Below are positions 11,274-21,185 of a DNA stretch of 64,000 nucleotides, one piece after another. The stretch covers positions 281,296-345,295 of the forward strand of contig JAUJYZ010000234.1 of assembly GCA_033675265.1 (NCBI GenBank), in the 5' to 3' direction. The position numbers and the translations under genes were made by a program. The DNA is from Actinostola sp. cb2023 (Eukaryota > Cnidaria > Anthozoa > Actiniaria > Actinostolidae). Within the stretch, counting starts at the first letter, position 1, and each line of letters starts with the position of its first letter. The notes under the pieces are model-generated. The model saw nothing but the letters and a program-made list of their open reading frames with translations, made no database searches and had not been told where the DNA came from.

Positions 11274-11797
11274 ATATATTCTCCTTTAACTCAAGCCTGT
11301 ATTTTTGTCCATTTCTTCGGTGATCATGGTATTTCAAACTAATACCACGGCACCTTCGGGATATTAGTGATTAAATGTCCCCTTAGCCTCGGGAGAGTTA
11401 GTAAAAGTCCTCGCGCAAATTGTAAAATAACTGCGTCAAGCACGAATGTGAAAGGGGGACTGAATAGGTCAATTTGATACCTGCAATACGGCCGATCGAT
11501 GATACGAAGGATATCAAAGACCAAGGAAAATATATTAAAAGACTCGCTTTCTCATGTGACTGATTCGGGACTCAATTTGCAAAGTGAATTGTATAAAAAA
11601 AACAACGGGTAGCCGCTCTGGCGCTCTCTCTAAATTTACGCGGGAAGTCATGACTCACCCTACCCTAGAGAGTAGTTTGTTTTGATAATATGGCGGCCGA
11701 AGGGTGAGCAACGGCCATAGTTGAGTGAACTTACAACTGAACTTAACGCATTATTAGAGCCATTTGCTGTAGGATTCTGCTATCCAAGGTTTAAGAG
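11274..11797 (+). promoter_or_regulatory. Upstream region and leader of the cotransporter gene
   Basis: This is about 520 bp between the MITE and the ATG. At 11690-11707 lies ATGGCGGCC in frame with a TGA four codons later (M-A-A-E-G-stop). If transcription starts upstream, this is a five-codon uORF. Alternatively, the ATGGCGGC core resembles a YY1-type promoter element. No TATA box stands out. Which reading is right depends on the transcription start. Confidence 0.4.
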
Positions 11798-14700
11798 ATG
11801 GCTGATGTGCAAGATGTAAAAGCATCGGAGTCCAATGAACAGCAAAGTCCCAAAGAAACTGTTAAAAATGGTGAATCTTCCAACGACGAAGAAAGACCAA
11901 AAGATCGCTTTCGTGTTCGCCAGGTTAATTTTACCACCAACCCGATCGAACCTGCTTCATCACCCAGCGAAGAGCCTTTAGACCCAGCAAGCCTAGAAGA
12001 ACTCCATGACACCATTGGTAGTTTAGATCACCCTGAAAGTCTTGAGAACTTTACTCAAGGGTATGCTACAAACGAAGCAATTCCTATGACAATGTTCTAT
12101 CGCAATACTTATTCTAACAGCGAACAAAGACAACGACCAACGCTACAGGAATTGAGAAAGGGTCTAGCAAAAGATTCATCAGCACAAGTAAGTCTTTATT
12201 ATCTCACGGTACTAAATACCACATACTAATAGCATAAAATTAAAATATTAATTAATTTATAGTTCGCTGTTTTATCATTTGAATTGGAATCTAGCTGTCT
12301 TTCTCAGCTCGTGCCTAATTAAATTGTTACAGCTGCTGGCGTTTGGTACATTTAGCAACTATTTCAAATTAGTTTTCTATGCAATTTTAAGATAAACACG
12401 AAGTTCTTTCTTGACATGTACTTTTGTCATCTCAAAATGAAATTTGAACTGAAGTGGAGAAAAGAAAAAAAAGGGTGTAGCACGTTGACAACGTTGTGAT
12501 ATTAGACTTGCTCTACTTCCATGAAGTCAGTGGACAAAAAAAAAACATGCAGAGGAAAAACAAATATAAATAAACCTAGGGAGGAAGAAAGGAATCCACT
12601 CAACCATTAAAAATGCAACATATCTTGAAAAGATGATGATGATGATGACACCATGATGATGATCATCCATCCATCCATCCATCGAATCATCAAAGTTGCA
12701 AGTTAAAAAGTTTTATTATATAAACTACAGTGTTTTACAGGGATTTTTGCCACTGACAAATATTGTATCTAAACACACGTAAAAATATGATAATTTTACA
12801 TGTGTTAATATCAGCCAATCGGTCCAAAGTCAAAAATCGGTCCAAAGTCAAAAATCGGTCCAAAGTCAAAAATCGGTCCAAGGTCAAAAATCGGTCCAAA
12901 TTCAAAAGTGTATATAATATAATAAACAGAATAATAACATGGGCGCTTGGAGATATAAAATTTATCTTCGCTGCGCTCACTCGTGAGATATCTAGTTGAA
13001 CACTCAAAGATAAATTTCATATTTCTGCACGCCCATGTATTCTCAATTTCTTGGATAACCAAATGCATATTCTTTCTTTCATTTTTGACAGCCACTCATA
13101 GAGAAAAGGCAGGTTCAGGATCACACACCTGCAGAAGCAGAGAAACTTAAAGTGTCTGGCAATTCACCAGCTGCACCCAAGTTTGGCTGGATAAAAGGAG
13201 TCTTGTTTGGTTGCCTTCTAAATATCTGGGGAGTGATGTTGTATCTGCGACTTTCTTGGGTTGTGGGTCAAGCAGGAATTGGAATGGCAACAATTATCAT
13301 ACTGCTCTCTGCAGTTGTTACAATATTGACGACCTTGTCTATGTCTGCTATCTGTACCAATGGAGAAGTAAAGGGAGGTAATGATAAAATAATGCACTAC
13401 ATTTGACATAATGCACTATATACTACATGTACATGTTTAGCCTGTCCAAATAAATGTATCAAGTTGCAAACAGTTTGTACACATTGTTCCTGACCCTAAT
13501 GATGGTTGGTGTGCAAGCCCTCTGTAGTTCATACAGGACATTTCACCACACTACATATTGACCTTCTTCCTTTTCTAGGTGGTGCATACTTTCTTATTTC
13601 AAGAAGCCTTGGTCCAGAGTTCGGTGGCTCCATTGGAGTGATATTTTCTATCGCTAGTGCTGTAGCTGTTGCCATGTACGTGGTAGGGTTTTCAGAAACA
13701 GTCCGGGATCTGTTGAAAGCTAATGATGCACTGATGATTGATGAAGTGAATGATATTCGCATCATTGGCATCATCACTGTAATCATCGTGTTTGGAGTGA
13801 CTTTAGTTGGCATGGAGTGGGTAGTCCGAACACAAATCGTTCTTCTGGTCATATTGTTGATTTCAATCGTAGACGTGGTGATTGGCTCATTTATTGGCCC
13901 ACAAAGTGCCGGAAGTAAAGCACAGGGCTACATAGGTTATCAAAAGGATCTTTTTTCAACCAACATGAAACCAGGATACCAGGGCGAAGGATTCTTTTCT
14001 GTGTTTGCAGTCTTTTTTCCTGCTGCAACAGGAATACTTGCAGGAGTGAACATCTCTGGTGACTTGAAGAATGTTAATTCTGCTGTCCCTAAAGGCACAC
14101 TGTGTGCTATTCTCATCAGTACTGTAGTTTATATAATGCTGGCTTGGCTAGTGGGTGCTGTCTACCTTAGGGAAGCTACAGGAGTTGTTGCAGCTGTCAC
14201 TTCTAATGTTACAATTGCTAATGTAACAAAGGCTGTTTCATGTGCAAGTCAAAGCTGTGAATTTGGACTTCTTAACGATTTCCAGGTAATTTTAACATGA
14301 TTAATACATCAATAATTTTAATTTTAATAAATCATAATTTCCCATGAAATCCTTCAACTATTTACAGATTTATTTCCTTATATTCGTTTAGATCATGGAG
14401 AAAGTTGCAGGCTGGGGACCAATAGTGACTGCTGGAATTTTTGCATCAACCCTTTCATCAGCCCTGGCGAGTTTTGTAGGTGCACCCAAAACATTCCAAG
14501 CTGTTTGCATAGACAAAGTCTTCCCCAAAACAGAGTTCTTTGCAGTGGGTTATGGGCCTGGCAATGAGCCACGTCGTGGATATGTTCTGACGTTTTTTGT
14601 GGCAGTTGGATTCATTATTATTGGAGACCTTAATGCTATTGCACCAATCATCTCCAACTTCTTCTTGATTGTCTATGCCCTCATAAATTATGCTACGTTT

Positions 14701-15593
14701 GCTTCGTCACTTGGAAGATCTCCTGGATGGAGGCCGTCTTTCAAGTACTATAATATGTGGGTGTCCCTCATTGGAGCTGTGTTGTGTTTGGTGATAATGT
14801 TCCTCATCAAATGGTGGTCAGCACTGCTAGCACTCCTGATAGTCGTTGGGCTGTATAAATTTGTTGAATAAAAAGCCTAATGTAAGTCAACATGAATGGT
14901 TATTGTGCCCTTTTATAGGGGTTGCATTCTAGTGTTCTAGTTCCATGTATCATTCATTATAATATTTTTTCATTCATTCATTCTCTCTTCCTATCTTGCT
15001 TGACATTTACAGATCAACTGGGGGTCATCTGGACAAGCCAACACCTACATGACAGCTCTTCGATTTACTAACAGGCTTGAGAAACAGGAAGACCATGTGA
15101 AAAACTTTCGTCCACAATTCCTGGCTCTCTCAGGGCGACCTGAAAGCCGTCCCGATTTCCTCTACATCGTGTCCCACATGAGTAAGAATGTTGGACTCTT
15201 GATGTATGGACACGTGTATGAAGGAGCCTTCGGCAGCATTCCACCCGAGAAAGATGCTCTTGAAGATGCCAAATGGCTGCGAGAGCATAAGATAAAAGCT
15301 TTTCGATCAGCCACGACAGGTATACAGTACTTTATGTAAGAACTGCACGGTGTTTGAATCTGACTCGCAATTTCTTCTCTTACGAGTCAGGTTTTAAGGT
15401 GTTACTTTTTGTAACGGAAGGTACAAATAGTTTCATAACACGAAAATGCGGTTAAGCCTGGCTTTCTTGGGGGTTTGGTTCTGGCTGTAGGTCTTATTTC
15501 ACAGGGAAAACGAGCTGGATGCAAACATAAGCATAAGCGCATGCATAAGCAATGATCTTTTTTTCTATTTTTGTGGTGCTTGCGCTTGTACTT

Positions 15594-15644
<51 letters not shown>

Positions 15645-16721
15645 ACCACCATCTTGCACCATTAACTACTCTCTCGAAGAACAGACAGTTCCATTTTCTA
15701 TGGAAACTAGCCAATATATCACCGATCCCTGAAGAGGTTCCGTTTGAAGCATAACCAAACTTGCACGCTACAACTGACCAGTGAACCATCCTACCCCTCC
15801 CTGACCATGCCCTATAACCCCTAGAGAAACTGGAGTCTCATCTGTTCAGCATTTTTGCTTCTCTTTGCAGCTCCAAATCTACGTGCTGGAGTCCAAATAA
15901 TGTTCGATTTGTGTGGACTTGGAAAGATGAGACCCAACACCGTCGTACTTGGCTTTAAGAAAGACTGGCAAACAGCCAGCAAAAGTGCTCTAGATAACTA
16001 CTTTGGAATCATTGACGATGTTTTTGACCGGAACTTTGGTCTGGTGATGCTACGAATGGGTGACATTGATCTGGAGGATGGAGCAAGTACGGTCTCCTCT
16101 GATTCAGAAGATGAGGAAAATGTAGACCCAAATGCCGAGAGAACTCAAGGTCCTATCAAGGTTCCTCTCTCCGACAACACCGATTTAGCCTTCCAAGATA
16201 AACAAGAGGGTACAATAGATGTATGGTGGTTGTATGATGATGGTGGTCTGACGGTACTCCTGCCCTACTTACTCACTCAACATAGACTCTGGAGTGGATG
16301 TCAGTTGAGGATTCTCTCGGTCAACATCCGCTCCAAATACACCATCAAGTCTCTCGAGATAAACATGGCCAAGCTAATGAAGAAGTTTCGCATTACAGTG
16401 AGCTGTGTCGAGGAAGTCCCTGGTGCCAACACCAAACCTTCAGAAGAGAGTCTTAACGCGTTTAAGAACTTACCAGTTCGTGAAGAGTTAGAAGAAGGGG
16501 ACATCACTGATCAGAAAGTTCTACGGATGATCCGAGTTGGAGAGCTCATCCGAGAACGCTCAAAGAAAGCAAAACTGGTTGTAATTTCACTTCCGGTTCC
16601 TATAGAAGAAGTGACCACGCCCTTGATGTACATGAGTTGGCTAGAAGTGCTGTCACAAGATCTTCCTCCCGTGCTGTTAGTCCGAGGCAATCAAACCAGT
16701 GTTTTGACCTTCTATTCTTGA
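11798..16721 (+). CDS. SLC12A2: Na-K-Cl cotransporter (SLC12 family, NKCC/NCC clade)
   Basis: Electroneutral cation-chloride cotransporter of the plasma membrane. Exons: 11798-12187, 13092-13377, 13579-14285, 14392-14881, 15013-15319, 15871-16721. All introns are GT-AG and phases match, giving about 1009 residues. The N-terminus has RFRV at residues 37-40, the SPAK/OSR1 docking motif, and a Thr-rich segment (GYATNEAIP...FYRNT) that aligns with the NKCC phosphorylation region. The transport core begins [12 protein letters not shown] and includes [19 protein letters not shown] across the exon 2/3 junction. The C-terminal domain has [19 protein letters not shown] and the family-typical end [13 protein letters not shown]. 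Exon 4 ends with a net one-base frame slip near 14866-14876, where GLYKFVE should run into KKPN before a perfect GTAAGT donor. This could be an assembly error, an indel allele or a lesion. The clade is clear; assignment to SLC12A2 rather than A1 or A3 is not certain. Confidence 0.93.
12626..12908. repeat. Intron 1 microsatellites and an 18-bp minisatellite
   Basis: Intron 1 (12188-13091) holds GATn and CATCn runs at about 12631-12682 and five tandem copies of an 18-bp unit, CGGTCCAAAGTCAAAAAT, at about 12820-12908. The remainder of the intron shows nothing I recognise. Confidence 0.9.
15595..15644 (+). repeat. Homopolymer of 50 C in intron 5 of the cotransporter gene
   Basis: An unbroken run of 50 cytosines, followed by ACCACC. 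The transcript side is C-rich (i-motif capable) and the template side is G-rich (quadruplex capable). The apparent Gly-rich open frames on the minus strand are translations of this run. Confidence 0.95.
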
Positions 16722-17311
16722 ACTCATTAACTCTATAGAGTGTGTATCTTGCGCTATTGATATTTTTGCTAAGATAATATAAACCATGGATAGGCAGTTA
16801 GAAATGTATTTGTACAGTGTGGGAGGGACGGCTTATCGTGGGGAGGGGGTGAGGTCAATCATCTTTATGCCTTGTTTCTGTTAAATGGTAGCCGGCATAG
16901 CTGGCTTTCCGAGGGTTTGGAAGGGAGAGGAGAAAAGGGGACTCGCGGCCAGTTAAATGGTAACAATGACATCTGTGACGATCGGGAAGTTGAGTTGAGT
17001 TCAATTTTCTCGACCGCCACAGCGGCCTGTTACCTACAATGTTACGATTTCTTGGAAACAATGCAGACACGTCTACTTTTTATCGGTATTGTATAGTTTT
17101 TTGGTACCCCTTATACTAATGTAAGTAATGCATTGACGCGATCATAACCGTTCAACATAATTTTAGAATAAAGAATGAAAGCCCAAATTTGTTTAATGCA
17201 CTAAATTGAGTTTTCATCTAAACAGCGGACTTTCATGTATAATTTTTACCTCTGAGATGTTTTACGCTTGTCTACAATTGTGCGTGTGCTTGTCTGTTTC
17301 ATGTACTCCCA
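16722..17311 (+). terminator. 3' UTR with poly(A) signal of the cotransporter gene
   Basis: The stop codon at 16719-16721 is followed by about 450 bp without coding features, then AATAAA at 17167-17172, the first canonical poly(A) signal downstream. The sequence after it, up to the transposon at 17312, shows no feature. Confidence 0.6.
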
Positions 17312-18127
17312 TAGTCCAGTCCCGGACTCACTTTCTATCCGCTCCGACAAGCTGAAGTCGCGGAGGAAAGAGAGTCCAGTATAGCTTGCATGCGCATGGC
17401 AGCTTAGCAGCCAGGCGACCACCACAAATATGTGGTGGTCGCCTGGTTACAAAGCCTGTCTGATCTCCAAAATAGCGGAGGCTCCAGTAAATCCTAGTTT
17501 AATAATCTTAATATTTAAATTGCGCAGTTTCTTAGTTCTGTATGAGCGATATCAGTCGAATTTTGTGAAGAATTTCATCGATTCCGTGAAGTTTTCCCTC
17601 GCAAAGAGTAATTAAATTTATTATAATATTGTTCTAAAGTTTGAACAGCTCCGGGAAGCCGGATGTTTTTGTTAATTTGAGTACGGGCTTTGGAAAATCC
17701 CTGATTTATTCTTTAGTAATCTGCACGCGCTGTCAGCCATTTTATTTTGATAGCTCCACGTGATGTAAACATATCACTGGCCATATTACATTTGCGGGCT
17801 CTGAAAATAGACAAAATCGGCTGACTGGCGCAATGTTTACATTCTTTAACCCAATTCAAAACTTTTGCAAACAACATTTCCATCGCGATTTCCATATCAA
17901 TGCTGTTGAAATGTCTTTTGAAATCGAAATAAAACAGACAAAGAACCGTATTCCCAAAAGATCTGAAATGGGTCAAAGAATGTAAACATTGTGTTAGTCG
18001 ATTTGGTCTATTCAGCTCCGATCTGATTGGCTGCTAAGCTGCCATGCGCATGCAAGTTATACTGGACTCTTTCCTCCGCGACTTCAGCTTGTCGGAGCGG
18101 ATAGAAAGTGAGTCTGGGACTGGACTA
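17312..18127. mobile_element. Long-TIR non-autonomous transposon (Mutator/foldback-like), 816 bp
   Basis: Left arm 17312-17413 and right arm 18028-18127 are inverted copies of about 100 bp with very few differences, beginning TAGTCCAGTCCC. The flanks carry GTACTCCC at 17303-17310 and again at 18128-18135, an 8-bp (or 9-bp with one mismatch) target duplication. TIRs of about 100 bp with an 8-9-bp duplication fit Mutator-like elements; hAT is an alternative on duplication length alone. A second internal inverted pair (AATGTTTACATTCTTT at about 17832, complement at about 17975) adds foldback structure. No transposase is encoded. Confidence 0.8.
17411..17446. repeat. Perfect 16-bp-stem hairpin at the inner edge of the left TIR
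   Basis: CCAGGCGACCACCACA (17411-17426), a 4-base loop AATA, then its exact complement (17431-17446). It abuts the inner boundary of the left terminal repeat of the surrounding element. Confidence 0.9.
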
Positions 18128-18460
18128 GTACTCCCCTATATATGCTATACGGGTATGTGCCGCGGGATATGGTATGGTTTTTTGAGCTCCTTAGGTCTGG
18201 GATAGGGTATCGTTTTTGCACTTTTAGTCTAGGATGGGGTACCTTTTGGTCTGGTATAGGGTATGGTTTCCGCAATAACGCCACTATCAGTCGCTATCAG
18301 TTTACATATCCCTTTAGCACGCTTTCAATCTGGGATAGGGTATACATTTTTTACTTTAGTCTGGGATAGGGTGTACATTTTTAAGCCGGCTTTAGTCTGG
18401 GATAGGGTGTACATTTTTAAGCTTTAGTCTGGAATAGGGTATGGAAAATCAATCCCCCTG
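18128..18460. repeat. Degenerate tandem repeat, TCTGGGATAGGGT motif
   Basis: The motif TCTGGGATAGGGTA and variants recur about eight times between 18190 and 18450 with variable T-rich spacers. The reading frames here are not coding. Confidence 0.75.
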
Positions 18461-19187
18461 CTACGGGTCTGAATTGTGTTGCCTTGGTAGCATGTGGTTG
18501 GAACACGTTACGTATCAGATGAATAATAACCCAAGTAAGATGGTCAAAATATGCCCACAATCGACCAAAGCCTGTAGCCCATGTATCATTATCGTTGTTC
18601 GTCCAAAATGGCTATTTTTGGTGAGTGGGTATAGCGCGTACAAATGGTCAAAAATCGTCAAAAATGATCACCACTTATTGGGATATATAGCCCATGCAAA
18701 ATCGTCAAAAATGACCGGCCTATTTTAGTTGTTTATAGGCCATGCAATATGGTCAAAAGTCGTGCAACATGCAAATTGTTCAATGCGCTAGCCCATGCAA
18801 AATGGTAAAAAAGTAAATAGAGTAATAGGCACAAGTAGAATACTGTATGCTTAGTACCACTGAATATCTCTACCCATTCACATAAAACCCTCTAACCGAG
18901 CGCGTTGCGCATGCGTTAATTACATGCAGTCGGTGTTTTGTCTTCATTTTAAATATCCCTCTCCAAAACATTGCCAACGATATGTTATTATTGCCTTACT
19001 TATCATAGAACACATAGACAACAGCAAATCAAATATTTAATTTCCCATAGTGTTATAGACTGATTGATCAGTCGCAACATCTCTATACCATTTCCATCTC
19101 CACACAGGACCAGTACCCACAGCCCATGATATAACTAGGCAAGCTACCAAGACTGCCTGAACTGGCCAAAGCGGTCAACGGTTGTTC
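18461..19187. other. Intergenic with irregular AAAATGGTCAAAAAT-like repeats
   Basis: Loose repeats of ATGGTCAAAA / CCCATGCAAAAT type occur at about 18540-18810. No gene is seen. Confidence 0.45.
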
Positions 19188-19320
19188 CTCCGACTCCGAC
19201 TCCGACTCCGACTCCGACTCCGACTCCGACTCCGACTCCGACTCCTTCGTCTCCGACTCCTCCGACACCTCCTCCTCCTCCTCCTCCTCCGATCTACTCC
19301 TCCGACTCCTCCGACTCACA
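19188..19320. repeat. CTCCGA hexanucleotide microsatellite
   Basis: A near-perfect run of CTCCGA (about 10 copies) grades into CTC/TCC trinucleotides and a shorter second run. The Glu/Ser-rich and Arg/Leu-rich open frames on the two strands are translations of it. Confidence 0.92.
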
Positions 19321-19341
19321 CGCTGATAGAGCGTCTTGTTG

Positions 19342-19460
19342 CTATTCATACCCTATTAATATTCATTATCCCGTGCGATGACGTAATGAGCATTATATAA
19401 GATAGAATTAATTATGCAAATGTATCAGTTCACCAAGATCGAGTGGGGATGCAGATGTCG
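19342..19460 (+). repeat. Left copy of a 119-bp direct repeat (LTR-like?)
   Basis: This is identical, except for one A/G difference, to 24822-24940 in the same orientation. It contains TATATAAG, a TATA-box-like core. Similarity starts and stops sharply at both ends. It could be a terminal repeat of a large non-autonomous retroelement, or one of two copies of a short mobile element. Confidence 0.75.
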
Positions 19461-20129
19461 AGATGATACCGTCGGCAGCACGGCCTCCTTCTGCGTTTTC
19501 TGCTACGTTTCTGCGGCTGACATTCAACAGGCCGTGCTGCCTATTTTTGCCTCGAAAATGCATCCGCTGTGGCGGCACAAAACCCGTCAATGTCGTCAGT
19601 GCCTTTGAATCTTGGTTCTTTCTGGGTTGCGGGTGTGAACTCTACCGAGTATTGTATGGCCGTTGGGCAGGTCCAGAACTCTCAGGATAACGAGCAACTA
19701 CAGGTTTTCGTTTAAGTTCTGTTTCTCTTTGGTTTAATTCTTACCCTGTACATGTGTTTGATTCGGTAAAAGTTTTGCAGTATATCTGAATTCTTAATCT
19801 TAGTGAGGAGTTTGTTTGATTCAGGAATGTGGCGTCCATGTGCGTTTCTTTGTTCAAGTCCATTGGGACTTGATGACTGATTTGTATACGTGTTTGTTTT
19901 TTGTCTTTTGTTAAAGTTTTTTTAGGTTGTTGGAGTGGAGCATTTATACCTGAAACGGCGTTGCCACTTTGCCTTAGAGAATGGAACCTGGATGTGGTGA
20001 TCCCAGACCAAACTCGTCTCTGCTACAACCAAGCAAGTCTCTGTGACTCCGGGTCGAGAATAGTAGCTGGACCGCGCGTTGTGGTAGGTTATTCCAGGGG
20101 GAGTGTCGGGGCGCGTCTGTGTACGTGAC
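19461..20129. other. No gene recognised
   Basis: Short open frames only. If 19342-24940 is one element, this would be its leader. I could not identify a convincing tRNA primer-binding site. Confidence 0.35.
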
Positions 20130-21185
20130 CCCAGATAATACAAAGTTGGGAAAAGAAGCTGGGCAAGTCTGTGTGACGTAGCTCTACAATAGAAGCTGGG
20201 CGAGTCTGTGTGACCCCAGAAGCTGGACGAGTCTGTGTGACCCCAGAGAATAGAAGCTGGGCTAGTCTGTGTGACACCAGAGAATAGAAGCTGGGCGAGT
20301 CTGTGTGACCCCAGAGAATAGAAGCTGGACGTCGGAGTCTCTGTGACCCGGCCCAGAGAATAGTAGCTGGATGTGTCTGAGTGACCCCAGGAAATAGAAG
20401 TCGGGTGAGTCTTTGTGACTACGAATCGAGAAGTAGTAGCTGGGTGTGTCTGTTTGACCCCAGGAAATAGAAGTCGGGTGAGTCTGTGTGACTCCGGATC
20501 GAGAAGTAGTAGCTGGGTGTGTCTGTTTGACCCCAGGAAATAGAAGTTGGGTGAGCCTTTGTGACCCCGGATCGAGAAGTAGTAGCTGGGTGTGTCTGTT
20601 TGACCCCAGGAAATAGAAGTTGGGTGAGCCTTTGTGACCCCGGTCGAGAAGTAGTAGCTGGGTGTGTCTGTTTGACCCCAGGAAATAGAAGTCGGGTGAG
20701 TCTATGCAACCTTGGAGCGAGCTTGAGTCGCTGGGCGTGTCTGTGACCCCAGGAATAAAACGGAGTCGGGTGAATCGTTAATTGTGACCCCGAATCGAGA
20801 ATTAGTAGCTGTGCGTGTCTGTTTGACACCAGGGAATAGAAGTCGGGTGAGTCTTGACGACCCTGGATCGAGCATTTGTAGGGGGGTTTGTTTGCGTGAC
20901 TCCAGATATTACAAACTGGGTGAGTCTCTGTGACCCCATATCGAGAATGAGTAGATGGGTCTGTTTTTGTGTGTGACCCCAGGAATAGTAGCTGAGCATG
21001 TCTAGGTGACTTCAGAAATTAAAACACGTGTTGGGTACGTGTGCATGACCCCAGAGAATTTCATGTAGTTGGGTGCGTCCGCATGACCCAGGAGAATTGT
21101 AGGTGGGTGCGTCTATATTACCCCGGAAAATTGTAGTTGGGTGTGTCGGTATGACCCGGAGAATTGCAGCTGGGTGACCCCTGGG
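20130..21185. repeat. Minisatellite, about 53-73 bp units (GACCCCAG...GTGTGTCTG)
   Basis: Units combine AATAGAAG(T/C), GGGTGAGTCT and TGTGACCCC(A/G)G blocks. The best-kept part (about 20430-20720) has a period of 72-73 bp; flanking parts are shorter and more diverged, down to about 21180. Open frames across it are artefacts of repetition. Confidence 0.85.

Noticed and set aside
14392..14881. Cotransporter as a pseudogene
   Set aside because: Apart from one net base near an A run, all six exons, donors, acceptors and conserved motifs are intact, so a sequencing or assembly error is at least as likely.
15402..15789. Gly-rich minus-strand frames
   Set aside because: Translation of the 50-C homopolymer inside a cotransporter intron.
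19083..19400. Ser/Glu-rich and Leu/Arg-rich frames
   Set aside because: Translation of the CTCCGA hexanucleotide microsatellite.
20089..20999. Several frames with repeated peptides
   Set aside because: They follow the 72-bp minisatellite register; no start context or domain.
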